Source of the DNA: Dama dama
Taxonomy: Eukaryota > Chordata > Mammalia > Artiodactyla > Cervidae
Assembly (NCBI RefSeq): GCF_033118175.1
Contig: NC_083698.1
Coordinates: 48,649,501 to 48,713,500 of the forward strand
Direction of reading: 5' to 3'
Length of the DNA stretch: 64,000 nt
Every line of letters begins with the position of its first letter. Position 1 is the first letter of the stretch. Position numbers and translations under genes: made by a program. This document shows positions 11,712 through 23,769 of the stretch, in pieces. Below the pieces are notes generated by a model. That model saw nothing but the letters and a program-made list of their open reading frames with translations. It was not told the origin of the DNA and ran no database searches.

Positions 11712-11841
11712 TGGAGAAGGAAATGGCAACCCACTCCAGTACTCTTGCCTGGAGAATTCCATGGACAGAGGAGCCTGGTGGGCTCCAGTCCATGGGGTCA
11801 CAAAGAGTCGGACACGACTGAGCAACTGTCACTCACTCACT
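11712..11841 (+). mobile_element. Bov-tA SINE, 5'-truncated, with clear TSD
   Basis: Plus-oriented tail half from GGAGAAGGAAATGGCAACCC to GAGTCGGACACGACTGAGC. Flanked by the perfect 12-bp duplication CTTATACCAATT (11700-11711 and 11842-11853). Confidence 0.95.
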
Positions 11842-11865
11842 CTTATACCAATTCATAATTAAAGC

Positions 11866-11942
11866 CAAGGACACAACATGAGGTCACATGAGTTACTCAA
11901 GGACACAACATGAGTTAGGACACAACATAAGTTACTCAAGGA
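11866..11942. repeat. Short local tandem duplications
   Basis: Three copies of a unit close to AAGGACACAACATGAG and two copies of GTTACTCAAGG interleave within about 75 bases, in host sequence right after a SINE. Confidence 0.75.
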
Positions 11943-12358
11943 AGGCTGTTTAGCCTGGGAAACTAAAATAGAAGAATCCCAGGTTCAGAGTTTACTTTCT
12001 GTTTCATTTTAATTTACCCTATATAGACAGAGTCTATGAGATCTTGTTGTTTAAGACACCATGATAGCTACTTATTGATCCACAAGTTCAATTTGATTGG
12101 TTAAACTATGGTGATTAATCTGTATGGTCAAAAGGGCAACCAATACCTAATTCAGTGACTCTGGCTCACTGGCCTCTGTAGCCTGCATCCCTTAGCCTGC
12201 ATCCCTGTATCTCCTAGAGTGACTGGAACCTCCTTACTTCAAAACCTCTGGAGAGGCAGCACTGATGAAATGATGCAAAACACTTTGGAAGTCTTATTGC
12301 TCAAAAATTACATTTAGTGATGTATATGAAAATCATCTAAATCCTTTCTGGAATAAAG

Positions 12359-13235
12359 TGTTGTTGTTATTCAGTCTCTCAGTTGTGTCTGACCTCTGTG
12401 ACCCCATGAACTGCAGCATGCCAGGCTTCTCTGTCCTTCACTATCTCCAAGAGTTTATTCAAACTCATGTCCATGGTGCCAATGATGCTATCCAACCATC
12501 TCATTTTCTGTTGCCCCCTTCTTCTCCTCCTGCCCTCAATCTTTCCCAGCATCAGGGTTTTTTCTAATGAATCAGCTCTTTGCATGAGGTATCTAAAGTA
12601 TTGGAGCTTCAGCTTCAGCATCAGTCCTTCCAATGCATATTCAGGGTTGATTTCCTTTAGGATTAGCTAGTTTGATCTCCTTGCAATCCAAGAGACTCTC
12701 AATAGTCTTCTTCAGCACCATGATTCAAAAGCATAAGTTCTTTGGTGCTCAGCCTTCTTTATGGTACAACTCTCACATTCGTACATAACTCTTGGAAAAA
12801 CCATAGCTTTCACTATATGGACCTCTGTCAGCAAAGTGATATCTCTGCCTTTTAATGCAGTCTCTAGGTTTGTCATAGCCTTCCTTCCAAGGAGCAAGCA
12901 TCTTTTTATTTCCCTGGTTACAGGTTATTTCCCTGTCCTCAGTGATTTTGGAGCCCAAGAAAATAAAACCTGTCATTGCTAACAGTGACACTGCTAACTT
13001 CTTCCCCTTTTATTTGCCAAGAAGTGATGGGACAAGATGCCATGATCTTAGTTTTCTGAATGTTGAGTTTTAAGCCAGATTTTTCACTCTCCTCTTTCAC
13101 CCTCATCAAGAGACTCGTTAGTTCCTCTTTGCTTTCTGCCATTAGAGTAGTATCATCTACATGTCCAAGGTTTTTGATATTTCTCCCAGCAATCTTGGTT
13201 CCAGCTTGTGATTCATCCAGTCCAGCATTTCACAA
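12359..13235 (-). mobile_element. BovB (RTE) LINE, 5'-truncated 3' part
   Basis: Minus-strand BovB: the 3' end resembles the Bov-tA tail (TTCAGTCTCTCAGTTGTGTC), then reverse-transcriptase C-terminal reading with segments such as TYAFESWC, FPRVMYECESCTIKKAEHQ and LKLNIQKTKIMASCP. The frame is broken several times. BovB is known to have entered ruminants by horizontal transfer. Confidence 0.9.
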
Positions 13236-13239
13236 TAAA

Positions 13240-15050
13240 GTGTATATCATGCTAACTAATACATATCAAATTGACAAATATATATCAGAATTTTCATCTA
13301 AACAAATTTGACAGTCACAAAGTTTTACCTAAAGGTAATTGAAATTTTTATAATAACAAATTAAGTTTACCATGATCCTGTTTTACAAGAAAAAATGTAT
13401 ATGTTGTATATACTTGCTTGCTGCATAAATAATATGATGCATCTTGGAAAAATCCTATAAAATTGGTATATTTTATTTTCACTGTGTTCCATTCCCCATA
13501 TGAAGAAATTGAGGTACAGAAGGTTAAAGGCCATGCCCAAATTCAAGAAATAGAGCTCGAATTTGAACAAACCTAGTGGTTTGGTTCCAGAGCATTTAAT
13601 CATGGTGCTCTGTGTGTAACTGGACTATACAGACGGTTTTGTTTGTTTACCGGGAGTTGTTTTTTTATAATTTATCCACTTGCTTCTCTGTTTAGGTGAA
13701 AACAGGGGCTTATTACAAAGAACCTGTTTCTTCTTTATCTTCATTTCTTCAGAATCTGTTAAGTGGTCTCTTCATTAGAGGATTATAAACTAAGTAGGTA
13801 TCCATGGAGAGAAAGGTGAGAACAAAATCTTTTCCTTTTTCGTTTGAGATTCGGCATAGTTAGAATCTATTTCATGAATCAAGATGACCCCAGTTGAAAT
13901 GCTCAAATATGGCACAAATGGTTCCCATGGAGACCCAGACACACTATGAAAGGAAAAGTTCAATGTCAATATCTTCTTCTGGGTGGGAGACAGGTCACTT
14001 CACAGCTGAAACTGGAAGGTTGTCTTTTCCTGCCCATCATAGGTTGCTGGGCGGGTCTTGGCAACTACTGGAGAAATGTTGGAAATCCAATTGTAATGCC
14101 CTATCCTCCAAGACCAAGGCCAGGGAGTGAGCTTCATCTTCCTCTGGGAATCGCCGTGACCTGAGCAGAGACCTATTCCGACAGGGTGATGATTGCAGCG
14201 GTGCACCAGGATGCATCAGACCCTGTGGGAGGACCTCTTGGACTAGTAACACAGTGTTAGGTGGCAGCGGCTGCTGCAGCAGGAAATGAGGTGGGGCAGG
14301 TGACAGTGTACTGGTCACGTCCCCCATACTCTCCATCTCTCTGTCTTTGGAAACAGAAATGACCCGCTTTGAATGACATAAACCCTGGGGTTCTTGGACA
14401 GTTGAGGGGTGAAGGAAGAAACGTGTACTGTAAACTAGAGTGACTTTCTGACTCCATTGCTCAAATGATTTTGGAAAGCCTATAGTGTTTCAGCTTTATG
14501 CCAGGAAGGGGGAAAAGTTGTAGAATTCTCCTGCAACTTTCAAAGGGTTTCAAAGGGTTGTTACTTAAACTGACAAAACAAAGCATTAGTTGCCTGAGCC
14601 AAGAGGAAATGACCAGTGTCCATGTCTCTCTTTCATTTATTCTGGATTCTGCAAAATCACAGCAATTCCCTAATTCTTCTTCGGCAACCTTTGTTTTGCT
14701 CCTACCCCAGGCCTGTGTCGTTCCCTCATTCCCGGTTTTATGATATAGTTACAAAGATGCCCGGAGTAGCCAAAAAATATTTCCATCAGGTAATTTTAAA
14801 CATTTCATCCATAATCAGCTTCCTCTGCCACCAGTTAGTTCATTCGAATTTACTATTCTTAAATAAACCCTGTAAATGTTATGTGCCTTATGCAAGTGCC
14901 ACAGGTATACAGCATTTCATTTTCTGCAGATTAAAAGCAATATTTTTTAAATGTAGAAATGCAAGATCAAATATAATTTCTAAAACTCTAATTTGGTATT
15001 TTTTTTTCTTTAAAAGAGTCAAAACAAAAAACTCCAACACTAGAAGCCTC
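13240..15050. other. Intergenic, mostly unassigned
   Basis: No family recognised with confidence. 13890-14460 is somewhat GC-richer than its surroundings, with short CAG/CTG-like text near 14270, but has no convincing coding pattern. The open frames here overlap on both strands without any recognisable protein. Confidence 0.45.
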
Positions 15051-15054
15051 CGAA

Positions 15055-15440
15055 ATGGCAGTGTCTCAGTCGTGTTTCTCCAGAGGACCCTGCAAACTCT
15101 CCACTGCTCACAGAGGCCAGGCAGAGGGAGACCCTGGAGGAGCAGCAAGCAGTTCTCACAGCCCTGCCAACACAGTGCTCTCCCCAAACCAGAGCAGGAG
15201 CTCCACTCTGTTTGCGCCTGGGCTGAGGGGTACGCCTCCTGTTTCCTGTCAGATGACCTGCATGCCCTCAGCACTACTGGGGAACAGAAACCTTGAACCT
15301 TTCTGCACCTGCCGAGTGCTTGGCACTGTGGGAACCCAGCGACTGACGGCTCCCTGGAGGGCAGCCAAGCCTCGTGGAACACCCAGTCCCACGCTGCAGG
15401 CTGCTGGCCAGCTCAGAGCCCGCCGCCAGCCCCGCTGCGA
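15055..15440. other. GC-rich unique patch, possible regulatory element
   Basis: A roughly 385-base GC-rich block stands out from AT-rich surroundings about 10 kb upstream of CFTR exon 1. It is open in plus frames (156 aa) and minus frames (164 aa), but neither product resembles a known protein. On the minus strand CCTCCAGGGAGCC (15360-15348) resembles the CTCF core CCACCAGGGGGCG. It has no match to a repeat family I know. Confidence 0.35.
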
Positions 15441-15889
15441 TTACACTGCTATGTTTTTCAAGGCCCAATTTGGTCATGATTCTAATTGTCTTCAGGAATT
15501 CTTTTCCTTAACACCAATCGAATAACAAAGCAAATGACTCTTGGAAAGTATTTGTCTGTTCCAAAACGGGGTCACATTGTATCTTGCTCACTTTCAAGAC
15601 AGTGAAGATTAAAAGAATGATGCAAAATAGATTCAGAGGTCTGGGGGAAAAATGTGAACTGAATAGCGATTTAATCACCTGAATGTGTTGTCACACAAAT
15701 CCAAACAAATTTGAGGCTTGTAACAATCTGGATTATAAAAGAAAAATGGACTTTTTTCCTGGAATCTGTTTCTGTGTTCACTGATGATTAAATTTAAAAT
15801 GTATTTTCATTTTCCTGTGTAATAAACTTTAGATCATCTCACTTTAAAGCTTGTGGTCTATCAGAGACCATGGCATAGGGGTTCAGAGC

Positions 15890-16012
15890 TTGTCCACTGG
15901 GAGCTGAGATTTCCTCATTTGTAAAATGGGGGAAACAAGAGCTTTCATTACACAGGGTTGTAGTGAGAATTAAATGAATTGATACAAGCAAAAAATGTAA
16001 AAAATTGCCTGA
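15890..16012 (+). repeat. MIR SINE 3' part
   Basis: GAGATTTCCTCATTTGTAAAATGG, GGGTTGTAGTGAGAATTAAATG and TTGCCTGACATAGT are forward MIR text; the Bov-tA at 16018 follows directly. Confidence 0.8.
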
Positions 16013-16017
16013 CATAG

Positions 16018-16220
16018 TGAAAGTGAGTGAAGTTGCTCAGTCGTGTCCGACTCTTTGCGACGCCATGGACTGTAGCCTACCAGGCTCCTCTGTCCGTGGG
16101 ATTTTCCAGGCAAGGGTACTGGAGTGGGTTGCCATTTCCTTCTCCAGGGGATCTTCCCAACCCAGGGATCGAACCCGGGTCTCCCACATTGTAGGCAGAC
16201 ACTTTACCATCTGAGCCAGG
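16018..16220 (-). mobile_element. Bov-tA SINE, near full length
   Basis: Minus-oriented, with GTTGCTCAGTCGTGTCCGAC, GGGATCTTCCCAACCCAGG and the tRNA-derived box B region GATCGAACCCGGGTCTCCC, ending CTTTACCATCTGAGCC. Confidence 0.95.
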
Positions 16221-16377
16221 TAAACTCAATAAGTAGTGTGTTTGAGTGTCTCAAATTTCATATCCTTACATCAGTGATTCTCTGAAAGCTGAGGTGGCTC
16301 TTCTACGTTTTTTTCCTTTTTTTTACGTGAAAGAATGTAATGGGCATGGGATAGTGCTTTTAATGTACATCTTCTCA

Positions 16378-16480
16378 ATGTATGACAAAACCCACTGGAA
16401 AAAAAAAATGTATATAGCCAGAACATGCTAATAAGAAAAAAAAATAAATAAATAAAATAAAATTTGAATGGAAAAAAAAA
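16378..16480 (+). mobile_element. Very short L1 insertion with 16-bp TSD
   Basis: A 103-base insert is bounded by the perfect repeat AATGTACATCTTCTCA (16362-16377 and 16481-16496). It starts TGTATGACAAAACCCACTGG, resembling the 3' end of bovine L1, then has A-rich text and a terminal A run. The upstream TTTT/AATG fits L1 endonuclease. Confidence 0.75.
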
Positions 16481-16539
16481 AATGTACATCTTCTCACCAG
16501 GTTTTGTTTTTTATTTACTTCCTTCAAAAGTAAGGGAAA

Positions 16540-19500
16540 ATAAAATTCAGCAATAAGAAAACAACCCAATTTAAAAAACAAGCCAAATATCTGAATAGAC
16601 ACTGCACCAAAAAAGATATACAGATGGCAAATAAGCATATGAAAAGATGCTCATCTTCATTTGTCATTAGGGAATAGCAAATGGAAGCAACCAGGAGATA
16701 CCGCTGCTCACTTTCTAGTGTGGCTGAAAGCCAAAAACCTGACAATACTGTATCTTGATGAGGATTGCTGGTGGGAGTGCAAAATAGTACAGCCACCTTG
16801 GAATACTATTCGACAGTTTGTTACAAAGCTAGGTATACTATTACTAGACAATCTAGCAATCACATTTCTAGGTATTTATCCAACTGATTAAAAAACATAT
16901 CCACACAGAATCTACATGCAATATGTGTAGTCATTTTATTCATAATAGCCAAAACCTGAAGTAAACAAGGTTTATTTCAATTGGCAACTGGATAAACAAA
17001 CTGTGGTACATCCAAATAATGGAGTACTACTCAGAAATTAAAAAAGAATGAACTATCAAGCCAAGAAAAGGCATGGGTGAATTTTAACTTCAGTGCTAGT
17101 GAAAGAAGCCAGTGTGGAAAGTCACACTGTTTGATTCCAAATATATGCATTCTGGAAAAGGTACAACTATATAGAGATATTATGTGGATCACTTGTTGCC
17201 AGGAGTTTGGGAGGAGGAGAAGGTTAAATTACTGAGGCACGGGAAATAATTTTTAGGGTAGTGAAACTATTCATTATAATACTGCAATGATTTAAAAAAT
17301 CATTTAGGTGATCAGAATGAGCAGATTTCTAGGATGGAACACAGAATATGACAAAAGAATCTAACTGTGTTACAGATATATGAAACAACCTCACTGAAGG
17401 GAATTGGGGGAGGAGAGGTGTGGGGTGTCTAAGTAACTTGGAAGTAGTGGAGTCTAAAACTGAAGGTAAAAGAGTCTATATGAGCACTCCTCTAGTTGAT
17501 AAAGTTTATCCCACAGGGATGAACAATTTTGAAACCACTATACGTGTATACTGGAAATGAACAATTAAGTAAATAGATAGTGGATAGCGGAAGTCAGGTT
17601 TCTCACTATTAGAGTGGGAAGCTACAGATAAGCAAGGGGAAGAGATTAGAATGATCCATATGGTAATTGATTAGAAAGAGAGACACCAATATTAACTCAT
17701 TATTAGTTTAATAAAGATATAGATGGTTATATTTAGAATTATTTATAGATGTGTCTGGCAAAAAGTAAAGAGGAACTAAACAGACTCTTCATGAAGGTGA
17801 AAGAGGAGAGGGAAAAAACTGGCTTAATACTAAGATCATGGCATCTAGTCCATGGCAAATGGGGAAAAAATGGAACAATGACAGATTTTATTTTCTTGGG
17901 CTCCAAAATCATTGTGGATGGTGACTGCAGCCACAAAATTAAAAGACACTTGCTCCTTGGAAGAAAAGCTATGACAAACCTTGGAAGTAAAGCTATGACA
18001 AACCTAGACAGCATATTAAAAAGGAGAGACATCACTTGCTGACAAAGGTCCATATAGTCAAAGCTATGGTTTTTCTAATAGTTTTATATGGATGTGAGAG
18101 TTAGACCAAAAAGAAAGCAGAGCACTGAATAATTGAGGCTTTCAAACTGTGGCACTGAAGAAGATTCTTGAGAGTCCCTTGGACAGCAAGGAGATCAAAC
18201 CAGTAAATCCTAAAGGAAATCAACCCTGAATATTCACTGGAAGGACTGATGCGGAAGCTGAAGCTCCAATACTTTGGCCACCTCATACAAAGAGCCAACT
18301 TATTGGAAAAGACCCTGATGCTGGTAAAGATTGAGGGCAGGAGGAGAAGGGGGTGACAGAGGATGAGATGATTGGATGACATCACTGACTCAATGGATAT
18401 GAGTTTGAACAAGCTCCAGGAGATGATGAAGGATAGGGAAGCCCGGTGTGCTGCAGTTCATGGGGCTGCAAAGAGTCAGATACAACTTAGCGACTGAACA
18501 ACAACAACAACATAGACGTTTGTATATACTAGTTAGCATGCACATATTTTATTGAATGAGATAGCCTAAAAACTATGATACCTTAATAGCAGTCTTATAC
18601 CCTAACATCTAGATCTTGGTATTAAATGTTATTCCTCAATAAAAGGAACCAGGATTCCTTTTAGGACTGGGGCAGAAAGTATTAAAATGAGCCTGGAAAA
18701 TCTTGTAGTGCCAGAAAGTAAAGAAGTGCTAAAACAAAACAAAAATAAAATTGGGGGTATTTCAAAAGGAAGCACACTAATGGTCAAAGCTGGAAGAAGT
18801 TGAGTAATAAAATAATTATAACCCAGTTGAATCATAACCCAAGTATAAAATAAATATCCACAAGTCCATAGCAGCAGAAATAAATGATTGAATAAATTAA
18901 TGGTAGAGAATAGACAATTTCCTGCACAGAAGAATTTCACATAATTTATGCAGATATTTCACTTTTAAGGAGGCAGAGCTCAACTCCCCACTCAAGTGTG
19001 GTCTGTGCATGATGACTTCCTTCCAAACGGTGCAGTATTGAGGGCAGAAAAGAGTAACTTTGTAGAGAAAGAGCCTGAGAACCACTATTTCAGACAGGTG
19101 ACCAAGGTCAATATCAACAATGACAGATCATGATGATAGTATGTACCCTTGATATAATATGATGAAGATGGGACTTTACCTCTGTGGCCTTCTCCCTAAA
19201 ACTCATAACCCTAGCCTTACTATGAAAAAAAAAAAAAAAAACAGACAAATCCCAACCTGTCAAGGTCACCAAAAATAAGGAAAATCTGAGTCGTTACAGT
19301 CAAGAGAAGCCTAATAAAGCACCAGGACTAAATATAGTGTGTTAACCTGGATGAGATCTTGGAAGTGAAAAAGATCATTCAGTCAAAACTGGAGAATTCT
19401 GACTAAGGTAGGGACTTCACTTAATAATGTATCAATATTGGTTCATTAATTATGACAAATGTGCCCTATGAATATACAATTTTTTTTTATTATACAATGT

Positions 19501-19615
19501 TAATACTAGGGAAAACTGAGTGTGTAATGTATAGAACCTCTCCATAGTATCTTCACAATTTTTCTATAAACCTAAAACTACTTTAAAATAAAATTTTATT
19601 TTAAAACTAATGAAA
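16540..19615 (+). repeat. Ancient L1M-type LINE, interrupted by BovB
   Basis: 16540-17240 holds degraded end-of-ORF2 text (ACAGATGGCAAATAAGCATATG, GGAATACTATTCGACAG, AATGGAGTACTACTCAGAAA). 17300-17745 and 18515-19615 hold old L1 3' UTR text (TTGGTTCATTAATTATGAC, ACCTAAAACTACTTTAAAAT). All frames are broken. It may be more than one old copy. Confidence 0.6.
17750..18513 (+). mobile_element. BovB LINE, 3' fragment
   Basis: Plus-strand BovB RT C-terminal text (KSKEELNRLFMKVKEE; FIFLGSKIIVDGDCSHKIK; LGRKAMTNL twice) running to the BovB 3' end AGTCAGATACAACTTAGCGAC and a CAA tail. A 24-base internal direct repeat duplicates GGAAGTAAAGCTATGACAAACC-like text near 17960-18005. Confidence 0.9.
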
Positions 19616-19619
19616 AAAT

Positions 19620-22105
19620 GATTTTTGGCACATTTTCCATGCAACCCCAAATTACTAACAATTTAAGACTTTTAATAATCTTTGATATTTAATAATAATA
19701 TCTCAAGCCCAGTCAGGTGATTTTCTCTCATATTTATTTAGCACTTTCAAAATTGATACTTTTATACTTATTTCTATTAAATATTTCTCTTGCAAGGGTG
19801 AGCATAGGATCTAGGACTTAGAGCATGAACTACACAGGTCTGGAAAATTGGCTTGAAATTGGGTTACTCAATGACCTTAAAAAACTTTCTACTCCCAGTG
19901 CGAAATAAATCATGTAAAAAATAATAGTCAATGAATATGTCTTAAAAACTAATTTCAAAAATACTGATAAATTTCTTGATTCCAAAAAACTCATAAGAAA
20001 AATAGTCTTCATGTCCTTTTGTCAACTCAGAGCCATCACACTGGCCTGCAATTATTCAGTAATCTGTTGCTAAAATTAAGAAATTATTAAGAAAATGGAA
20101 GTCATCATTCATGCCAAAGTTTCAAGGTAGTTTTAACTACTAACTATGAAGTTTGTGTGACTTGAAAATAAAAGTGATTTGGCCACAGAGTGGTGATAAA
20201 TTTCTACTCCCATTGTATTGTGTAAAGAACATTTGGATTCTAGAAAAATACTAGATTCAACTTTAAGGTACTATTGTTTACTTTCTCTAAGAAAATACTT
20301 TACTGAAATAATTGTATCCCATATGTGTGATTCCATCTCTCTACACTCTCTGCTCTCTCATTCTTCTATAGTTAACATTGCTGACTTTCAGCTTTAAATT
20401 TTGTGTAAGATTGCTGTGAATTAACAGAGTTGTCACATTTCACTCAAAAAAAAAAAAAAAGAGTATTTTGGAAAATGTGTAGTAAAACATGCTTTGAAAA
20501 TAAAATATTTTTCTTTGTGGAACAACTACTGTTTTAAGACACTGAGGCATAAAACATGCATCTTTATTCCTCACTTGATCTTGTCTCACTTTCTAATCTG
20601 AATTAAACCCACAATGTATCCAGGATAAGTGAAATGCAGGAAATTAATTGGTATTGAGTTCCTAATGTAACCCCCACTATTTAATTTTCTCAATATCCTT
20701 ATGAGATGACTATTATTATAGAATTTTACTCTCAAGGAAAATATGATTCAAAATAATACCTAATATACCTATCTATAGCCTTTTATCTAGTAGAGGTAGC
20801 TCTGGGTTTCATCCCAAGACTACTCTCTGACTACACTGTTATGGGGTAAAATGCCATTCAGTGAACTAAAATCATTGGGAATAGGACATTGTTGAACTAA
20901 TTCCCAATATGTTTTTTAACAAGAGACCTTAATTAATTTAAAAAAAAGTTGTTTAATATCAGCAAAATAATTTGTACTGGAAAATTAAACTAGTTTCTTA
21001 ACATCACAGAGATTTTTGGCACTTGGAAGGGGAGATGCTGGCTGTTCCCCTGAGTATCAAGAGGTCCGCCTTACAGAGCAAACGGTAAAGAGGGAAAGAA
21101 TTACGAGGCAATACTCTCTTCTTACACTTCCCACACTCAGAAGATGCCCAGTTGATGGGACATCTCTTCATTCAACAATTTAGGCCAGAGCTCAAACCTG
21201 TGGCTGCTCAGAGTCTGTGGTTGGCAGAAAGGGTTAAGATTAAATTATATGTTTGTAGAGTGATGAAAGATTTGTTGCCCTTGAACATGGAATTCCATGT
21301 GGTTGTGGAATAAATAAGGACTGTAAATAAAGACAGTCTGTATGTTTCTGTAAATAAGGATACATAACTGGGTTTTGTTTTGTAACATTGCACAGAAATA
21401 CACGGTTGTTTTTATGAGACAAATTCTAAATTCTTGTTGGATCTTTTGATATAGTTGGGACTACACCATGTGTTTCACAACCTCATAATTGAGAGTTTTG
21501 CACACAAATAAATGTGTGTTTTCAGATACCCGTTGGCCGTGTATATATTTCTATTCAACTGGAAAGTGCTGGTCATTAGGTCATTATGAGAGCTATCCTT
21601 CAGGGCATATCTTCATATGTGCAAACTGCCCTCCTGATATTTTTCCTTGGTCTTTAAAAAGCTATCTGTACTCTTTTCCCATAAAATTCTACACTGATAA
21701 CATTGCATATTACTATTTTTCTTAGCTTAAGTTATATTGGTAATTATTTTAAATGTATTCATGTGCTATGCTTGAAAACAAATTATAGGTTATCAAAATG
21801 CTTTTAACTTTTGGTAAATTTTAAGATTTATAGGTTAAAAAATGATAATATGAGAGATGTATGGGTAAGGGTTATAGTCATATTGCAATTTACTTCTAGT
21901 CATTAAAAAACCTTTAGTGTTTTTATAGATTTGTAAATGTTTTTTACTGCATAATCAAGTTTAAATAAGTGTAAGTTAATACATTTAAAATAAATTAATC
22001 AATAAATTTGACAAATACATTTATCTTTCAAGTTTTCATATATTTAATTCTCTTTTAGGAATGATTCTTGAGGACATATCAGAATCTCTTCATTTAATAT
22101 AAATT
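19620..22105. other. Intergenic AT-rich, little recognised
   Basis: Possible degraded MIR near 20630-20800 (AATATCCTTATGAGATGAC). A poly-A tract lies at about 20446-20460. Otherwise no feature is recognised. Confidence 0.45.
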
Positions 22106-22107
22106 AT

Positions 22108-22180
22108 ATTATATAATTTATATAATTTATTTATATATATATATATCATATAATTTATATAATTATAAAATATATTAATT
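22108..22180. repeat. AT-rich low-complexity repeat
   Basis: Repeated TATAATTTATATAATT text with a TATATATATA run; self-complementary. Confidence 0.8.
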
Positions 22181-22213
22181 CTAACTTCACCACTCCTTGG
22201 TCCCCGATATTTA

Positions 22214-22427
22214 TGAAAATGAAAGTGTTAATCACTCAGTCGTATCTAACCGCTTGCAAATCCATGGGCTGTAGCCCACGAGTCTGCTTCTTCTGTCCAA
22301 GGAACTCTCCAGGCAAGAACACTGGGGTGGGTAGCCATTCCCTTCTCCAGGGGCTCTTCTCAACCCAGGTTTCACACCCAGGTCTCCTACGTTGCAGGTA
22401 GATTCTTTACTGCTGAGCCACCAGGGT
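22214..22427 (-). mobile_element. Bov-tA SINE, near full length
   Basis: Minus-oriented with AATCACTCAGTCGTATCTAAC, AACTCTCCAGGCAAGAACAC and GCTGAGCCACCAGGG; more diverged than most copies here. Confidence 0.9.
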
Positions 22428-22439
22428 ATACATCAAATA

Positions 22440-23430
22440 AATCAAATACACGGGAGTAGGATGAAACAGCACGTAATGCTTAAAGAACCAAATTTGCTTT
22501 CTTGCTACTGAATTATCACAAGCAACTGGGTCCTCAGAATTTCTTTTCTTTTTCATTATACAATAATTTCCTAGAATAGGTTGGGTTCATATTAATTTCA
22601 CAAAGAGGGCTTGAAACACATCATTCTACTAGTTAGCCTAGGAAAAGGAGATTATATTAGAAAAGAGTATCTAAATGCATACATTTCAAAAAACAATGAT
22701 AATTCTAATAATGAGTCCATGCTCCCAGTTATGCCTGATTTCTATGCAATGTATTAGAAGGAGAATTATAGAGATAGGTTCATGTATCAACATTTATGCA
22801 CCTCAGAGTGGGGATATTTCTAACTGGGCAAATTTAAGCTATATTGTCTAATAATAGGAGAGAATGATTTACTACTGATATCAACTTTAACTCACATGGC
22901 AATGAATTCCAAATATTTTTGGAATCATTATTTTCCATCCCTAGCCCAGTTTCAAGTAACAAATTATGCTAATTCTCATCATGTTGATTTTTGATGCTAA
23001 ATCAAGAGAGTCAGAGACACAGTTCTCTTTGTGTCTAAAAGCACAGTAAAATACACACTGAGTCACTCAATCAGTAAGAATGAGTACTTTTTCTCCCTCC
23101 TAGTGTCTAGTTCGTTGATCTAACAAGTATAAAACAACTGAAAGTTAAATTATAGGCATTAAGTTAGCAGTTAGTATTAGCTTTCAGTTTATTTCTGAAT
23201 AATATTCTAATCAAATTAAAACTAGGAATTAATGCAATATATGTATATTCAGCACCTTTTTGGCATATAATTAAATTTAACTCACTTCAGTAAATATTTA
23301 TCAGGGCCCCTCACACAGAAAGTCAGAGGGTCCTTTGGCCCAGGCCTCAGATGGTGCAGTCCCAGAGACACCCTGACGAGACTGAAAGAAGACAGTCACT
23401 GCAAGGTTAAGCACATTCAGTTACTAGGCC
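22440..23430. other. Intergenic, nothing recognised
   Basis: AT-rich single-copy-looking sequence with no gene or repeat that I can name. Confidence 0.45.
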
Positions 23431-23444
23431 ACACCAACTGAAGT

Positions 23445-23565
23445 GCGGTGGTGGTGCTTTAGTCACTAAGTTGTGTCTGACCCCGTGGACTGTAGCCTGC
23501 CAGGCTCCTCTTCCATGGGATTCTCCAGGCAAGAATACTGGAGTGGGTTGTCATTTCCTTCTCCA
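23445..23565 (-). mobile_element. Bov-tA SINE, 5'-truncated, with TSD
   Basis: Minus-oriented tail half flanked by the 10-bp duplication CAACTGAAGT (23435-23444 and 23566-23575). Confidence 0.92.
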
Positions 23566-23769
23566 CAACTGAAGTATAGTGTGAATTAATTGTTTCAAAA
23601 ATTTCATGAACAGCACAGTTACTTTGGGGATTACTGTGGACATGTATATGTTTTAGTTAGATCCATTTATCAATGTAACATTTTAAATATACCACAATTT
23701 TGTAACCCTGGCATTTCTTCCATTTTTAGTATACTGAGTGCCTCAAAAATGCAAATGGCGCTAGCCTCT

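Noticed and set aside
11866..11942. Regularly repeated short units suggestive of CRISPR
   Set aside because: The units are adjacent or overlapping without uniform spacers, in a mammalian genome.
14616..15525. Open frames of 226, 164 and 156 codons on both strands
   Set aside because: The frames overlap on opposite strands, have no recognisable domain, and coincide with a GC-rich patch; no splice or start context supports a gene.
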